From assembly GCA_031410595.1 (NCBI GenBank), contig JANNZM010000054.1, positions 37,285-101,284 on the forward strand: 64,000 nucleotides of DNA. Direction: 5' to 3'. The position numbers and the translations under genes were made by a program. The stretch comes from JANMCE01 sp031410595 (GTDB lineage: Bacteria; Actinomycetota; Acidimicrobiia; Acidimicrobiales; Ilumatobacteraceae). Each line of letters begins with the position of its first letter. The stretch's first letter is position 1. The notes beneath the pieces are model-generated. The model was not told the origin of the DNA. It ran no database searches and saw only the letters and a list, made by a program, of their open reading frames with translations. Of the stretch, positions 8,514 through 17,116 are shown one piece after another.

Positions 8514-9869
8514 TCAGCCAATCGAAGACGGGTTCTCCAATGCCTCCACAATGCTGCGACAGAATGCCGCGGCCGGCGCGCCATCAAGCACTCGGTGATC
8601 CCAGGTGAGGCTAAGGGTGACTCGTTTCCGGATGCCGATCGCACCGTCGATGGCAACGACGTCGTCGCGGATGCGACCGACACCCAGGATCGCCACGTTC
8701 GGTGGATTGACAACCGGTGTGAAGGCGTCCACACCGAACATGCCAAGGGTAGAGACGCTGAAGGTTGCTCCCTCAAGATCGGTCGGAGCCAATGCCCCGC
8801 CGCGAGCCGCATTGGCCAGGCGGCTCGTTTCGGCTGCGAGGGAGTCGAGACGAAGGCGATCGGCGTGACGGACCACTGGCACGATCAACCCGTTGTCGAG
8901 CGCAACCGCAAGCCCCACATGAATGTCAGGGAGTAAGGCGATTTCATCCCCCACCACCTGCGCGTTGGCTATGGGGTGCTGCGCGAGAGCACGAGCGGCC
9001 GCGGCCACAAAGTAGTCGGTGAAACTGGGTGCCCTTCCGGTGACTTTGCGCGTCTCGCGATCACCTACGACTGCGTTCATATCGGCATCCATCGTGAGCG
9101 TGAGCTGCGCCATGTCACGCAGAGACGCGTGCATTCGCTTGGCGATGGTGCCGCGCATACCGGCAAGCCGGACCATGCGTGACGGTGTCTGCAGGAGAGG
9201 AACGTCGGCAAGCGCCGCAGTTGGTGCAGCCACCTGCTGCGTGCTCAACCGCGTCCGCACATGAAACGCGACGGCGCTTCGCGTCACAGGACCGCTTGGG
9301 TGATCGGGCACTACCCCGGCGAGGTCAACGCCGAGCAGGTCGGCCAGCTCGACCGCGTCGGACGTGGCGGCCACGCCGGATCGATTGAGTATTGATGGAA
9401 CGTCAACCGCGATGCGGTGTTCCGTCACATCGAGCGAGACGATGCGGCCCCCGGGGCCGGTGCCCACCACACCAGCGAGATCGATGCCCCGATCGAACGC
9501 GACCCGACGGGCGTTGGGCGATGCGGCGAGCCGACCATGCACCGGCGCGGTCGTGACGGGGGCCCGCGGTGCGATGGAGACCACAGGAGCAGCAGCAATC
9601 GGAGACGGGACTGATGGTGCCGGTACATCCTCGCCCGGGCTGAGGACATAGGCGATGACCGCACCGCACGGATACACATCGCCTTCCCGGGCCACGTGAT
9701 GCAGCACGCCCTCAGCAGAGATCTCGACCTCGGTCTCCACCTTGTCCGTTTCGATCCGCATGACGACGGCGCCTGCCGCAACGGGCTGGCCGTCGGCGAT
9801 CAACCACTCGAGGATGGTTGCTTCCTCCATCGTCAGGCCAAGCTTTGGCATGGTGAATTCAGTGGCCAT
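8514..9869 (-). CDS. 2-oxoacid dehydrogenase E2 (dihydrolipoyl acyltransferase)
   Basis: A 451-residue protein. The lipoyl domain occupies residues 1-78 with ETDKVETEV, so K43 is the lipoylated Lys. A Pro/Ala linker leads to a peripheral-subunit-binding domain at about 114-148 (ASPNARRVAFDRGIDL, then GTGPGGRI). A second, degenerate copy seems present at about 168-200 (ELADLLGVDLAGVV). The catalytic domain ends with DHRVLDG (H425, D429). It transfers the acyl group from E1 to CoA. It lies nine bases after E1 beta at the end of a minus-strand operon; no E3 gene is near, so the housekeeping dihydrolipoamide dehydrogenase is presumably shared. The single lipoyl domain and gene order fit an acetoin or branched-chain type complex. 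Confidence 0.93.
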   Translation of the reverse strand: MATEFTMPKLGLTMEEATILEWLIADGQPVAAGAVVMRIETDKVETEVEISAEGVLHHVAREGDVYPCGAVIAYVLSPGEDVPAPSVPSPIAAAPVVSIAPRAPVTTAPVHGRLAASPNARRVAFDRGIDLAGVVGTGPGGRIVSLDVTEHRIAVDVPSILNRSGVAATSDAVELADLLGVDLAGVVPDHPSGPVTRSAVAFHVRTRLSTQQVAAPTAALADVPLLQTPSRMVRLAGMRGTIAKRMHASLRDMAQLTLTMDADMNAVVGDRETRKVTGRAPSFTDYFVAAAARALAQHPIANAQVVGDEIALLPDIHVGLAVALDNGLIVPVVRHADRLRLDSLAAETSRLANAARGGALAPTDLEGATFSVSTLGMFGVDAFTPVVNPPNVAILGVGRIRDDVVAIDGAIGIRKRVTLSLTWDHRVLDGAPAAAFCRSIVEALENPSSIG

Positions 9870-9878
9870 GAAGGGTCC

Positions 9879-10877
9879 TCAGCGACCCTTGCCGGGGCGA
9901 GCAACGGCCGCACGAATGCCATCCGCGATTCGGGCCGCATCGGGAACGTAGAGCTGTTCCAGCACCGGACTGAACGGGACGGGCGAGAACGGCGCAGCGA
10001 TACGACCGATGGGGGCGTCGAGATAGTCGAACGCCTCTTCCTGAATCTGTGCGGCGATCTCGGCCCCGAGCCCACCGAATCGCACCGCTTCGTGCACCAC
10101 GACTGCATGGTTGGTGCGACGCACCGATTCGACCACCGTGGCGATATCGAATGGTTGCAAAGTACGCGGGTCGATGATCTCGCACTCGATACCTTCAGCC
10201 GCCAATGTGTCGGCCGCGGCCAGCGCGTCGGTGACCATTCGGCCGTACGCGATCACGGTCACATGCGTGCCCGGTCGAACGATCTTGGCGACGCCGAGGG
10301 GGATGCTGTACGGCTCCTCGGGAACAATCGTGCTCGCCCCGAACAGACGCTTGTGCTTCACCATCACCGTCGGATTGTCCTCACGGATGCAGGCCGTCAT
10401 CAGGCCCTTCATGTCGTACGCGTTCGACGGGTACACCACCTTCAAGCCGGGAATGTGGCACAGGATGGCCTCCAGGCTCTGGCTGTGTTGCGCGGAGGCC
10501 GACACGCCAGCACCGCCGGTCGTGGTGATGGTGAGCGGCACTTTGGGCACACCGCCGAACATGTACTTGATCTTGGCGGCCTGGTTCACGATCTGGTCCA
10601 TGGCCACGCAGATGAAGTCCATGAACATCAGATCGACGATCGGTCGCAGACCGCTGACGGCGGCGCCCACGCCGAGACCGACGATGGCCTGTTCACTGAT
10701 GGGCGTGTCCACTACACGGTCCTCACCGAACTCTTTCTGCAAGCCGTCGAACGTGTGGAAGACACCGCCAAACGCGCCGATATCCTCACCGGCCACGAAC
10801 ACGTCGGGATCGGCCTGCATCGCCTGGAAGACGGCCTCACGAAAGGCGTGAGCGTAGGAGAGTTTGCGATCACTCAC
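9879..10877 (-). CDS. 2-oxoacid/acetoin dehydrogenase E1 component, beta subunit
   Basis: A 332-residue protein starting GTG-AGT-GAT (VSDRKLSYAHAFREAV). The GTG overlaps the E1 alpha stop as GTGA, which decides the start although the frame is open further upstream. Family motifs include VAGEDIGAFGG, ISEQAIVGLGVGAA and the C-terminal HEAVRFGGLGAEIAA. With E1 alpha it forms the alpha2beta2 thiamine-diphosphate enzyme that decarboxylates a 2-oxoacid or cleaves acetoin and passes the acyl unit to E2. The length (about 330) is normal. Substrate cannot be decided from the sequence; PdhB, BkdB and AcoB are close relatives. Confidence 0.92.
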   Translation of the reverse strand: MSDRKLSYAHAFREAVFQAMQADPDVFVAGEDIGAFGGVFHTFDGLQKEFGEDRVVDTPISEQAIVGLGVGAAVSGLRPIVDLMFMDFICVAMDQIVNQAAKIKYMFGGVPKVPLTITTTGGAGVSASAQHSQSLEAILCHIPGLKVVYPSNAYDMKGLMTACIREDNPTVMVKHKRLFGASTIVPEEPYSIPLGVAKIVRPGTHVTVIAYGRMVTDALAAADTLAAEGIECEIIDPRTLQPFDIATVVESVRRTNHAVVVHEAVRFGGLGAEIAAQIQEEAFDYLDAPIGRIAAPFSPVPFSPVLEQLYVPDAARIADGIRAAVARPGKGR

Positions 10878-11842
10878 GACGCCATCACCGTGTACACGTC
10901 GGCCGTGAGCTGATCGGCAGTTGGCACGGGGCTGGCATCGGCGAAGGCGATGGCTTCCTCGATGTCGGCCCGCACCTTGGCCCACACGCCTTCAAGCTCT
11001 TCTTTGGCAACGCCGCGCTCCACCATGCGTTCTTCCAGCACATCAATGGGGTCACGCGCCTTCCAGTTGGCAACCTCGTCGTCGCTTCGGTACTTCAGAC
11101 CGAGGTTCTGGATGCCGTGATGGTTGTAGAACCGGTAGGTCTTGGCTTCGATGAACGACGGACCGTCACCGCGTCGAGCGCGAGCCACGGCCACCGCGGC
11201 CACCTCATGGACGGCTTCAACGTCCATGCCATCGACAATGACCCCAGGCATGCCGTAGCCGGCTGCACGCTCCACTACGTCGTTGATGGCCATGGTCTTA
11301 CTGCGGGGTGTGAACTCGCCGTACTCGTTGTTCTCGCAGGCAAAGATGACGGGCAGGTGCAGGGCACACGCCATGTTGGCGGCTTCGTGGAAGGCACCGA
11401 TGTTGGTGGCGCCATCGCCGAAGAACGCCACTGCCACCTGACCGCGTTTGCGGTACTTGGCGGCGAACCCGGCGCCGACCGCAATGGGCGCGCCGGCACC
11501 GACGATGCCGTTGGCACCGAGCATGCCGAGGTCGAGATCGTTGATGTGCATCGAGCCGCCCTTGCCCTTGCAATAGCCCGTGCTCTTCGCCATCAACTCG
11601 GCCATCATCCGCTTGAAGTCACCGCCCTTGGCGACGAGGTGACCGTGGCCGCGGTGGGTGGAGGTGATGGCGTCGTCGATGTTGAGGTTCGCGCAGATAC
11701 CCGAGGCCACGGCCTCCTGGCCGACATACAGGTGCAGGAAGCCGGGCAATCGCGCTGCTTCGGCGAGCTTGCCAGCCGCTTCCTCGAACAGTCGGATACG
11801 GACCATGCGGTAGTGCAGGTCGTGGTGCAGATCGGTCGTCAT
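10874..11842 (-). CDS. 2-oxoacid/acetoin dehydrogenase E1 component, alpha subunit
   Basis: A 322-residue protein. The ThDP-Mg motif GDGATNIGAFHEAANMA and the preceding GKGGSMH and GANGIVGAGAPIAVG segments identify the alpha subunit of E1. ATG 11842 overlaps the stop of the upstream ThuA-like gene (ATGA), which fixes the start. Length is short for pyruvate dehydrogenase alpha and matches AcoA-like proteins (about 320-330). The LHLYVGQEAVASGI segment is also typical of AcoA/PdhA. It is co-transcribed with E1 beta and E2. Confidence 0.92.
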   Translation of the reverse strand: MTTDLHHDLHYRMVRIRLFEEAAGKLAEAARLPGFLHLYVGQEAVASGICANLNIDDAITSTHRGHGHLVAKGGDFKRMMAELMAKSTGYCKGKGGSMHINDLDLGMLGANGIVGAGAPIAVGAGFAAKYRKRGQVAVAFFGDGATNIGAFHEAANMACALHLPVIFACENNEYGEFTPRSKTMAINDVVERAAGYGMPGVIVDGMDVEAVHEVAAVAVARARRGDGPSFIEAKTYRFYNHHGIQNLGLKYRSDDEVANWKARDPIDVLEERMVERGVAKEELEGVWAKVRADIEEAIAFADASPVPTADQLTADVYTVMAS

Positions 11843-12600
11843 GAGTTCTCCCCTTTGGCCCAACGCAATGATCGTCGTAGCAGCTCGTAGAACGCCGGCA
11901 GTTCCCACGAGCAACGATCGATGTTGGGGTAGTAGTCCTTGATCGGTGTCATGTCGTAGTGACTGCGGCAGTGGCCGAGTGTGTTGTACAGCACGGCACC
12001 CTCGCCGAGCGGTCGAAGGTACATCACCAGCTGTTGCGCGTTAGCCGTGGTCCAGTCACTCTCGGCGAAGCCACCCGCGGTGCCCTGCCAGGTGGTGTGT
12101 AGCAAAGGCGTGAGTGCATCACGGTCGGGATACTCGCTCAGGTACAGCTCGTCGGTTGCGTCAAACGGCTCGATGCCTGACACCAGCCAGTGCGTCGGAT
12201 CGGTGATGTCGACGCGGTAGGGCGCAATAGGCGGATGGGCGATGAACTGCGAACCGAGGGTGTCGGCCCAGAGCGGAAACGGCCGAGGCGTTTCCACCGG
12301 TCGAACCGCGGTATTGCCGAGCGCGGCATTGGTGCCGTGCAACGCAAGCCACCGACCGCCAGCCTCAACCCACTCCCGCATGCGGCGCTGCGCAAAAACC
12401 GACGGACGGACATCACACGTATAACTCACAACCAGGGATGCCACCGCAAGACCGGACGTGTCCTCGTAGTCGGGCTGCACCCGCACGCGGAACTGATCAT
12501 GTTCGGCCAGGAGTTTCAGCAGTTCGAGGCGAGCGAAATCGAAGTCGTGATACTTCCCGCCCACCACCAGCACAACGTCGATTCGCCCCCCGGCGCTCAT
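11839..12600 (-). CDS. ThuA-like (glutamine-amidotransferase-fold) protein
   Basis: A 253-residue protein with the ThuA fold pattern: an N-terminal strand VVLVVGGKYHDF, LVVSYTCDV, then WVEAGGRWLALHGTNAA, and later ELYLSEYPD and GAVLYNTLGHC. ThuA-type proteins resemble class I amidotransferases but lack the catalytic triad; some act on trehalose or other keto-sugars and the role of most is unknown. ATG overlaps the SDR stop by one base (TGATG) and its TGA overlaps E1 alpha. A distant relative sits next to a related SDR at 17117-17923, so the SDR-ThuA pair occurs twice in the window. Confidence 0.82.
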   Translation of the reverse strand: MSAGGRIDVVLVVGGKYHDFDFARLELLKLLAEHDQFRVRVQPDYEDTSGLAVASLVVSYTCDVRPSVFAQRRMREWVEAGGRWLALHGTNAALGNTAVRPVETPRPFPLWADTLGSQFIAHPPIAPYRVDITDPTHWLVSGIEPFDATDELYLSEYPDRDALTPLLHTTWQGTAGGFAESDWTTANAQQLVMYLRPLGEGAVLYNTLGHCRSHYDMTPIKDYYPNIDRCSWELPAFYELLRRSLRWAKGENS

Positions 12601-13355
12601 CAGTAATTGACCCGCTTCAGGAACCCACCGTCAACGGTGACGTTCACGCCATTGACATGACCGGCTCGCGGGCTGGCGAGGAACACGACCACATCGGCAA
12701 CCTCTTGGGCGGCGCCGAGCTTGCCGCCCGGATGCCCCTTTTCGGTAGCGGCGACGAACTCGGGCTTGCTTTCCTTGATCTTGTCCCAGTCGCCGCCCTC
12801 GATGAAGATCGGCCCGGGTGACACCACGTTGCAACGGATGCCCTGTGCCCCAAGCACCTGCGCCTGGCCGAGCGTCCAACTAGTCATGGCTGCTTTGAGG
12901 GCGCTGTAGCTACCGCTCCCACTGCCGAAGTGCTCGGCCGACGCGGTGGTACCGATGCTGATGAGCGATCCACCGCCGTCGCTGAGCGCCGCCTTCGCTG
13001 CGTCTACCCCGTTGACCAGCGCCATCATGTCGATGTCGAGATTGCTTTGCCAGTGCTCGAGTGTTTTGCCGCCCTTACCCGATGTGTTGTGCACATAAAT
13101 GTCCAGCCCGCCGAGTTGCTGGATGGCGCTGGCAACGAATGCGCGCAGTGATTCGGGGTTGGCTGCGTCAACGACCGAGCCGACGACCGTGCCCATCGCT
13201 GAAAGTTCCGTGACGGCCTGGTCGACATCGGCTTTCGTTCGGGCGCAAAGGGCCACCGACGCGCCCTCGGCCAAAAGCGTCTCCACGATGGCACGGCCGA
13301 TGCCCTTGGTGGAGCCGGTGACGAGTGCTTTCTTGCCAGCCAATTGCAGGTCCAT
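12600..13355 (-). CDS. Short-chain dehydrogenase/reductase (SDR), first of the SDR-ThuA pairs
   Basis: A 251-residue classical SDR. GSTKGIGRA (TGxxxGxG) forms the Rossmann dinucleotide loop; the usual NNAG is replaced by HNTSGKGG; the catalytic Tyr-Lys is in SYSALKAAM. The C-terminus VDGGFLKRVNY is close to that of the SDR at 16346-17110, as are the TTSAKGG/NTSGKGG and GTTAS(A/I)EH segments. The frame is open upstream but ATG 13355 has GAGGAAAC just before it. It heads the minus-strand operon ThuA-E1 alpha-E1 beta-E2. Substrate unknown. Confidence 0.88.
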   Translation of the reverse strand: MDLQLAGKKALVTGSTKGIGRAIVETLLAEGASVALCARTKADVDQAVTELSAMGTVVGSVVDAANPESLRAFVASAIQQLGGLDIYVHNTSGKGGKTLEHWQSNLDIDMMALVNGVDAAKAALSDGGGSLISIGTTASAEHFGSGSGSYSALKAAMTSWTLGQAQVLGAQGIRCNVVSPGPIFIEGGDWDKIKESKPEFVAATEKGHPGGKLGAAQEVADVVVFLASPRAGHVNGVNVTVDGGFLKRVNY

Positions 13356-13461
13356 AGTGGTGTTTCCTCGTTCGCAAAAGGGACGGAGAACGCCAGAGCT
13401 TGGCGTCGCCCGAGGGAGTAAGTGAAACTGTAGGCTACAACAAGTAACTAGGGGGAAATCA
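13356..13461. promoter_or_regulatory. Divergent control region with AGTAAGT / AGTAACT heptamers
   Basis: The gap separates the SDR operon (minus) from the acyl-CoA dehydrogenase (plus). It carries AGTAAGT at 13417-13423 and AGTAACT at 13443-13449, with the inverted repeat TGTAG-G-CTACA between them (13429-13439). The plus gene has AGGGGGA as ribosome-binding site at 13450-13456. The layout suggests operators for a regulator serving both directions; no protein is assigned. Confidence 0.45.
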
Positions 13462-14706
13462 GTGGAAGATGTCAGCGCGTTTCGAGCACGAGCTGAGGCG
13501 TGGCTGGTCACCCGCCGCCCTCGCAAGGCGCCGCTGACAACCGACGCTCAGGTCTGGGGAGAGGGCGAATTCGATGTCACCGTCTTCCACGACCGCACAC
13601 CCGAGCAGGAGCACCAGTACCTCTCCGCCTACGTTGCATGGATTGCCGAGCGCCAGTCCGCCGGCTTCTGGGGCATCACCTGGGATCCACAGTGGGGCGG
13701 TGCCGGTCTCACCAAGGCCCACGAGCGCGCCTACATAGAAGCCGAGTCGGGCTTCGAAACACCGAACGACCATGAGCTTATTTCGGTCACGTGCAAACTC
13801 ATCGCGCCAGCCATTGAACGGTTCGGTACAACCGAACAGAAGAAGCTCTACATCGATGATTTCCTGACCGCCAAGGTCTTTGCCTGTCAACTTTTCAGCG
13901 AGCCCGGCGCTGGCAGCGACCTTGCTGGCCTTTCCACCAAAGCGGTTCGTGACGGGGACGAGTGGGTGCTCGACGGCCAGAAAGTCTGGAGTTCGAATGC
14001 ACATATCACTCCATGGGGCTTCGCTATCTGCCGTACCGACCCGACAGTGCCCAAACACGCTGGTCTCACTGCCTTTCTTGTTCCGCTCGACGCGCCCGGA
14101 GTCGAGGTTCGCCCGATCAAGCAGATGAATGGCGGCGCTTCGTTTAACGAGGTGTTCCTGTCGGGCGTGCGGCTCGATGACTCGCTGAGAATCGGTGAGG
14201 TTGGCGACGGCTGGAAGGTGGCCGTCACCATCCTCGGCTTCGAGCGCGAAAACAGCGGATCGTCCGGCCGTCGCGGCGGGACGTACGACGACCTCGTGCT
14301 ACTCGCGCGCCACCTCGGTCGCACCAACGATCCCCTCATCCGCCAGCAGTTAGCCCGGGTGTACAGCGTGCAGAGAGCGCGATTGTGGGCTCGCAATCGT
14401 GCCGCCGCTGCCGTGAAGGCCGGAGGCTCGGCAGGACCGGGAGGATCGATCGGCAAGCTGATGTGGAGTGACTCGATGCGCCTCATCACCGAGACCGCGT
14501 CACAGTTGCTCGGTCCCGCACTGACGGCGGACACCGGTGGGTGGGGCACGTTCGGCTGGAATCAGCATGTGCTCGGTGCCCCCGGCTACCGCATTGCCGG
14601 CGGTTCCGATGAAATCCAACGCAATATCATCGGCGAACGCGTCCTGGGTCTGCCCACCGAACCCCGCGTCGACCGCGACACCCCGTTCAACATGATCGGC
14701 AAATGA
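13462..14706 (+). CDS. Acyl-CoA dehydrogenase
   Basis: A 414-residue flavoprotein. LFSEPGAGSDLAGLSTKA and DGEWVLDGQKVWSS-type segments form the FAD/substrate-binding middle domain, and GGSDEIQRNIIGERVLGLP closes the C-terminal helical domain. It introduces a trans-2 double bond into an acyl-CoA and passes electrons to ETF. The start GTG 13462 follows AGGGGGA by six bases. It is a single gene on the plus strand, ending three bases before the convergent thiolase stop. Substrate chain length cannot be read off; the gene neighbours (thiolase, DUF35) suggest a specialised beta-oxidation step. Confidence 0.93.
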   Translation: MEDVSAFRARAEAWLVTRRPRKAPLTTDAQVWGEGEFDVTVFHDRTPEQEHQYLSAYVAWIAERQSAGFWGITWDPQWGGAGLTKAHERAYIEAESGFETPNDHELISVTCKLIAPAIERFGTTEQKKLYIDDFLTAKVFACQLFSEPGAGSDLAGLSTKAVRDGDEWVLDGQKVWSSNAHITPWGFAICRTDPTVPKHAGLTAFLVPLDAPGVEVRPIKQMNGGASFNEVFLSGVRLDDSLRIGEVGDGWKVAVTILGFERENSGSSGRRGGTYDDLVLLARHLGRTNDPLIRQQLARVYSVQRARLWARNRAAAAVKAGGSAGPGGSIGKLMWSDSMRLITETASQLLGPALTADTGGWGTFGWNQHVLGAPGYRIAGGSDEIQRNIIGERVLGLPTEPRVDRDTPFNMIGK

Positions 14707-14709
14707 GCC

Positions 14710-15852
14710 TTAGCGCGTCAAGACGGTGCAGGTGCTGAGGCCGGGGGCGCCGTAGACCTGAGTGAAGGCGGTTTTCGGGTTGTTGGGAACTTGGCGGCCT
14801 ACCGCTCGACCCTGGAGCTGCAGGGTGCATTCGATGACCTGGCGCAGACCGCTGGCACCGATGGGTTCCCCGTTGGCGATGCAGCCACCGTCGGTGTTGA
14901 CGGGCAGACGACCTTCGATTTCGAGAGCGCCACTCATGATGAGATCGGCCTGCTCACCGTGCTCGCACAGACCGCATTCGGCGAGGTGCATCAACTCTGC
15001 TCCGGCTTCCGTGTCTTGCACCTGGGCCACATCGATTTCCGACGGTGCCACACCAGCCGACTCGAACGCGGCCTTCGCCGCGAACTCGGTGGCGGCTGGA
15101 GTGATCTCGGAAGCCAGCGAGGGGCTGAACACTTCGAACGTGCCGTACTTGCGGGTACGAAACTCGACCGACTTCAGAAACACCGGGTCCGGCCGTAAGG
15201 CGCGCGCTCGCTCGGGTGACGTGAGAATGAGGGCCGCGGCACCCTCGCTCGGGCTACAGAACATGTACTTGGTGAGGGGGTCATTCACCATGTCGGCATT
15301 GGCGATGTCATCGACGCTCATCGCGTTGCGACGCCAGGCGTTCGGGTTACGGGCACCATTGCGTAACGCCTTGGCCGAAATCTCGGCCAGCAACCGCGGG
15401 TCAAGGTCGTGCTCGGCGAGGTACCGCTGGATCTTCATGCCAAAGAACTGGGTGGTGACCATCATGCCCAGTTCGCCGTACCAGTCCTCCAAGCCATACT
15501 CCGCTGGATTGGTGCCGAATGCGCCGCGCTCGTGTTTGTCGAACCCAACGACCATCACCGTGTCGGCCATACCCGACGCGATGGCGTTGGCTCCCGACAA
15601 CAAGGCCGAGCCACCGGTCGCACAGCCGTTGTACACGGTCATGAACGGCACGCCGGTGAGGCCGAGGTCCTTGACCAGCGCGTCCGCGTGCCCTCCGTCG
15701 CGGGTACCACCTGCAGCAAAGCCGATGTCACTCCACTTCAGCCCGGCATCGGCCAGGGCGGCCCGGGCAGCAACCGTCGCCATCTGGCGCGCCGCGAGGG
15801 GAAATCGGCCGAACGGGTGCAGACCAACTCCGACAATAGCGACGTCCATCAT
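14710..15852 (-). CDS. Thiolase / lipid-transfer-type acyl-CoA C-acyltransferase
   Basis: A 380-residue thiolase-superfamily protein. VYNGCATGGSALLSG holds the nucleophilic Cys (C77); the later EPIGASGLRQV replaces the HPxGxSG loop of standard thiolases with Glu first; the C-terminus reads TQVYGAPGLSTCTV. The type is that of SCP-x/lipid-transfer thiolases and Ltp2-like aldolases, which pair with DUF35 proteins. The partner (15849-16274) overlaps it by ATGA. Two adjacent ATGs (15852, 15849) are possible starts; GGAG stands five bases before the first. Whether it is a thiolase or a retro-aldolase depends on active-site details not settled here. Confidence 0.87.
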   Translation of the reverse strand: MMDVAIVGVGLHPFGRFPLAARQMATVAARAALADAGLKWSDIGFAAGGTRDGGHADALVKDLGLTGVPFMTVYNGCATGGSALLSGANAIASGMADTVMVVGFDKHERGAFGTNPAEYGLEDWYGELGMMVTTQFFGMKIQRYLAEHDLDPRLLAEISAKALRNGARNPNAWRRNAMSVDDIANADMVNDPLTKYMFCSPSEGAAALILTSPERARALRPDPVFLKSVEFRTRKYGTFEVFSPSLASEITPAATEFAAKAAFESAGVAPSEIDVAQVQDTEAGAELMHLAECGLCEHGEQADLIMSGALEIEGRLPVNTDGGCIANGEPIGASGLRQVIECTLQLQGRAVGRQVPNNPKTAFTQVYGAPGLSTCTVLTR

Positions 15853-16274
15853 CCATGCTCCTTCGGTAGCGGCTCGAACCAGAACGCCTGCCAATCGGGG
15901 TCGCCGTCAGCCAGCGGGCCGATCACGAGCCGCACCGGATCGTCGATCTTCCAGCCGTCCACCGATCGACCATCCAGCCGAGCCTCAACCCGTACGGTGC
16001 CGAGGTCGACGTACGCGACGGCAAACGGAGCGAAAGATGTCGGGGTCCGAAAGGGAGGCTTTGGTGCGAAGCGTTGGACCGTCCACGTCCAGATCGTTCC
16101 TACGGCAGGTAAAACCATCGGGTCGACGGCTTCGCTTCCACAGCGGGGGCACGATGCCTGGACCGGAAATGTATCGGTGGTGCAGTCGGCGCAACGGCTG
16201 CCGATGAGGTGGGGGCCGTCGACTTCAAGTGCGACCAGCCCGGTGAGGTTTGACAACACATCAGAAGCGGACAT
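15849..16274 (-). CDS. DUF35 OB-fold / zinc-ribbon acyl-CoA-binding partner protein
   Basis: A 141-residue protein with a rubredoxin-like zinc ribbon (C28, C31, C42, C45) followed by an OB-fold of beta strands (TIWTWTVQRFAP, FAVAYVDL, VRVEARLDG). DUF35 proteins form complexes with SCP-x/Ltp-type thiolases or aldolases. The stop overlaps the thiolase start, strongly suggesting a 1:1 complex. It is divergent from the SDR at 16346 across 71 bases. Confidence 0.88.
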   Translation of the reverse strand: MSASDVLSNLTGLVALEVDGPHLIGSRCADCTTDTFPVQASCPRCGSEAVDPMVLPAVGTIWTWTVQRFAPKPPFRTPTSFAPFAVAYVDLGTVRVEARLDGRSVDGWKIDDPVRLVIGPLADGDPDWQAFWFEPLPKEHG

Positions 16275-16345
16275 AGCCCGATGCTACGCTGACTTTCTTT
16301 AGAACCACTACTCCTTCCCGTTCCCCAATAGCGAAAGAGGTTTCC

Positions 16346-17110
16346 GTGGATCTCGGACTATCCGGTAAGACCGCCCTTGTCACCGGAGCCAGCCGCGGCA
16401 TCGGTCGCAGCATTGTCGAACGTCTCCTGGCCGAAGGAATGCACGTTGCTTTCAGCGCGCGCAGCGCGCAGAGCGTCTCCGTGGCCGAGGCCGCCCTCGG
16501 TCCCGGCGCGGTCGGCTCGGTTGTTGACTCTGAAGACCTCACCGCCGTTGCCGCGTGGGTCGATGCGGTCGCAGCCGAACGAGGTCAGATTGACGTCGTG
16601 GTAGCCACCACCAGCGCCAAGGGCGGCATCCCGGCTACCGCAGATGGATGGCGCACGAGTTTCGACGTCGATGTGCTCGGCACCGTGACGCTGATCGAAG
16701 CCGCGCTCCCGCATCTCAAGGCTTCGGGTGGTGGCAGTATCGTGCAGCTCGGCACGACGGCATCCATCGAACACCACCACTTCCCCGGCGGGGGCTTCAG
16801 CTACAGCGCCATGAAGGCAGCGTTGGTCAACTACATCTCCCATCTCGCCAAGGAGATCTACGCCGATGGCATCCGCGCCAACGTCGTGTCGCCCGGCCCG
16901 ATCTACATCGATGGCGGGTCGTGGGAACGCATCAAAACCGGTATGCCCGACTACTACGCCGAACATGTCGCGCAGCATCCAGCCGGTCGCTTGGGACGCC
17001 CGGAGGAGGTCGCCAACGTGGTGGCATTTCTCGCCAGCCCGATGTCGTCGTGGGTGAATGCCGAGAACATCGTGGTCGACGGCGGCTTCACTCGTCGCGT
17101 CTCGTTCTGA
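16346..17110 (+). CDS. Short-chain dehydrogenase/reductase (SDR), second SDR-ThuA pair
   Basis: A 254-residue SDR with GASRGIGRS for dinucleotide binding and SYSAMKAAL carrying the catalytic Tyr and Lys. Instead of NNAG it has TTSAKGG. NVVSPGPIYIDGGSW and the C-terminal VDGGFTRRVSF closely parallel the SDR at 12600-13355, so the two are paralogues of one subfamily. GTG 16346 is preceded by AAAGAGG. A ThuA-like gene follows after six bases, repeating the gene pair seen on the other strand. Confidence 0.88.
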   Translation: MDLGLSGKTALVTGASRGIGRSIVERLLAEGMHVAFSARSAQSVSVAEAALGPGAVGSVVDSEDLTAVAAWVDAVAAERGQIDVVVATTSAKGGIPATADGWRTSFDVDVLGTVTLIEAALPHLKASGGGSIVQLGTTASIEHHHFPGGGFSYSAMKAALVNYISHLAKEIYADGIRANVVSPGPIYIDGGSWERIKTGMPDYYAEHVAQHPAGRLGRPEEVANVVAFLASPMSSWVNAENIVVDGGFTRRVSF

Positions 17111-17116
17111 CAGAGA

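Noticed and set aside
9696..10913. A 405-codon open frame on the plus strand
   Set aside because: It runs antisense to E2 and E1 beta, whose motifs are intact on the minus strand; its protein is His/Arg-rich without any domain pattern.
14762..16207. A 481-codon open frame on the plus strand
   Set aside because: Antisense to the thiolase and DUF35 genes; low-complexity Arg/Ser/Pro sequence.
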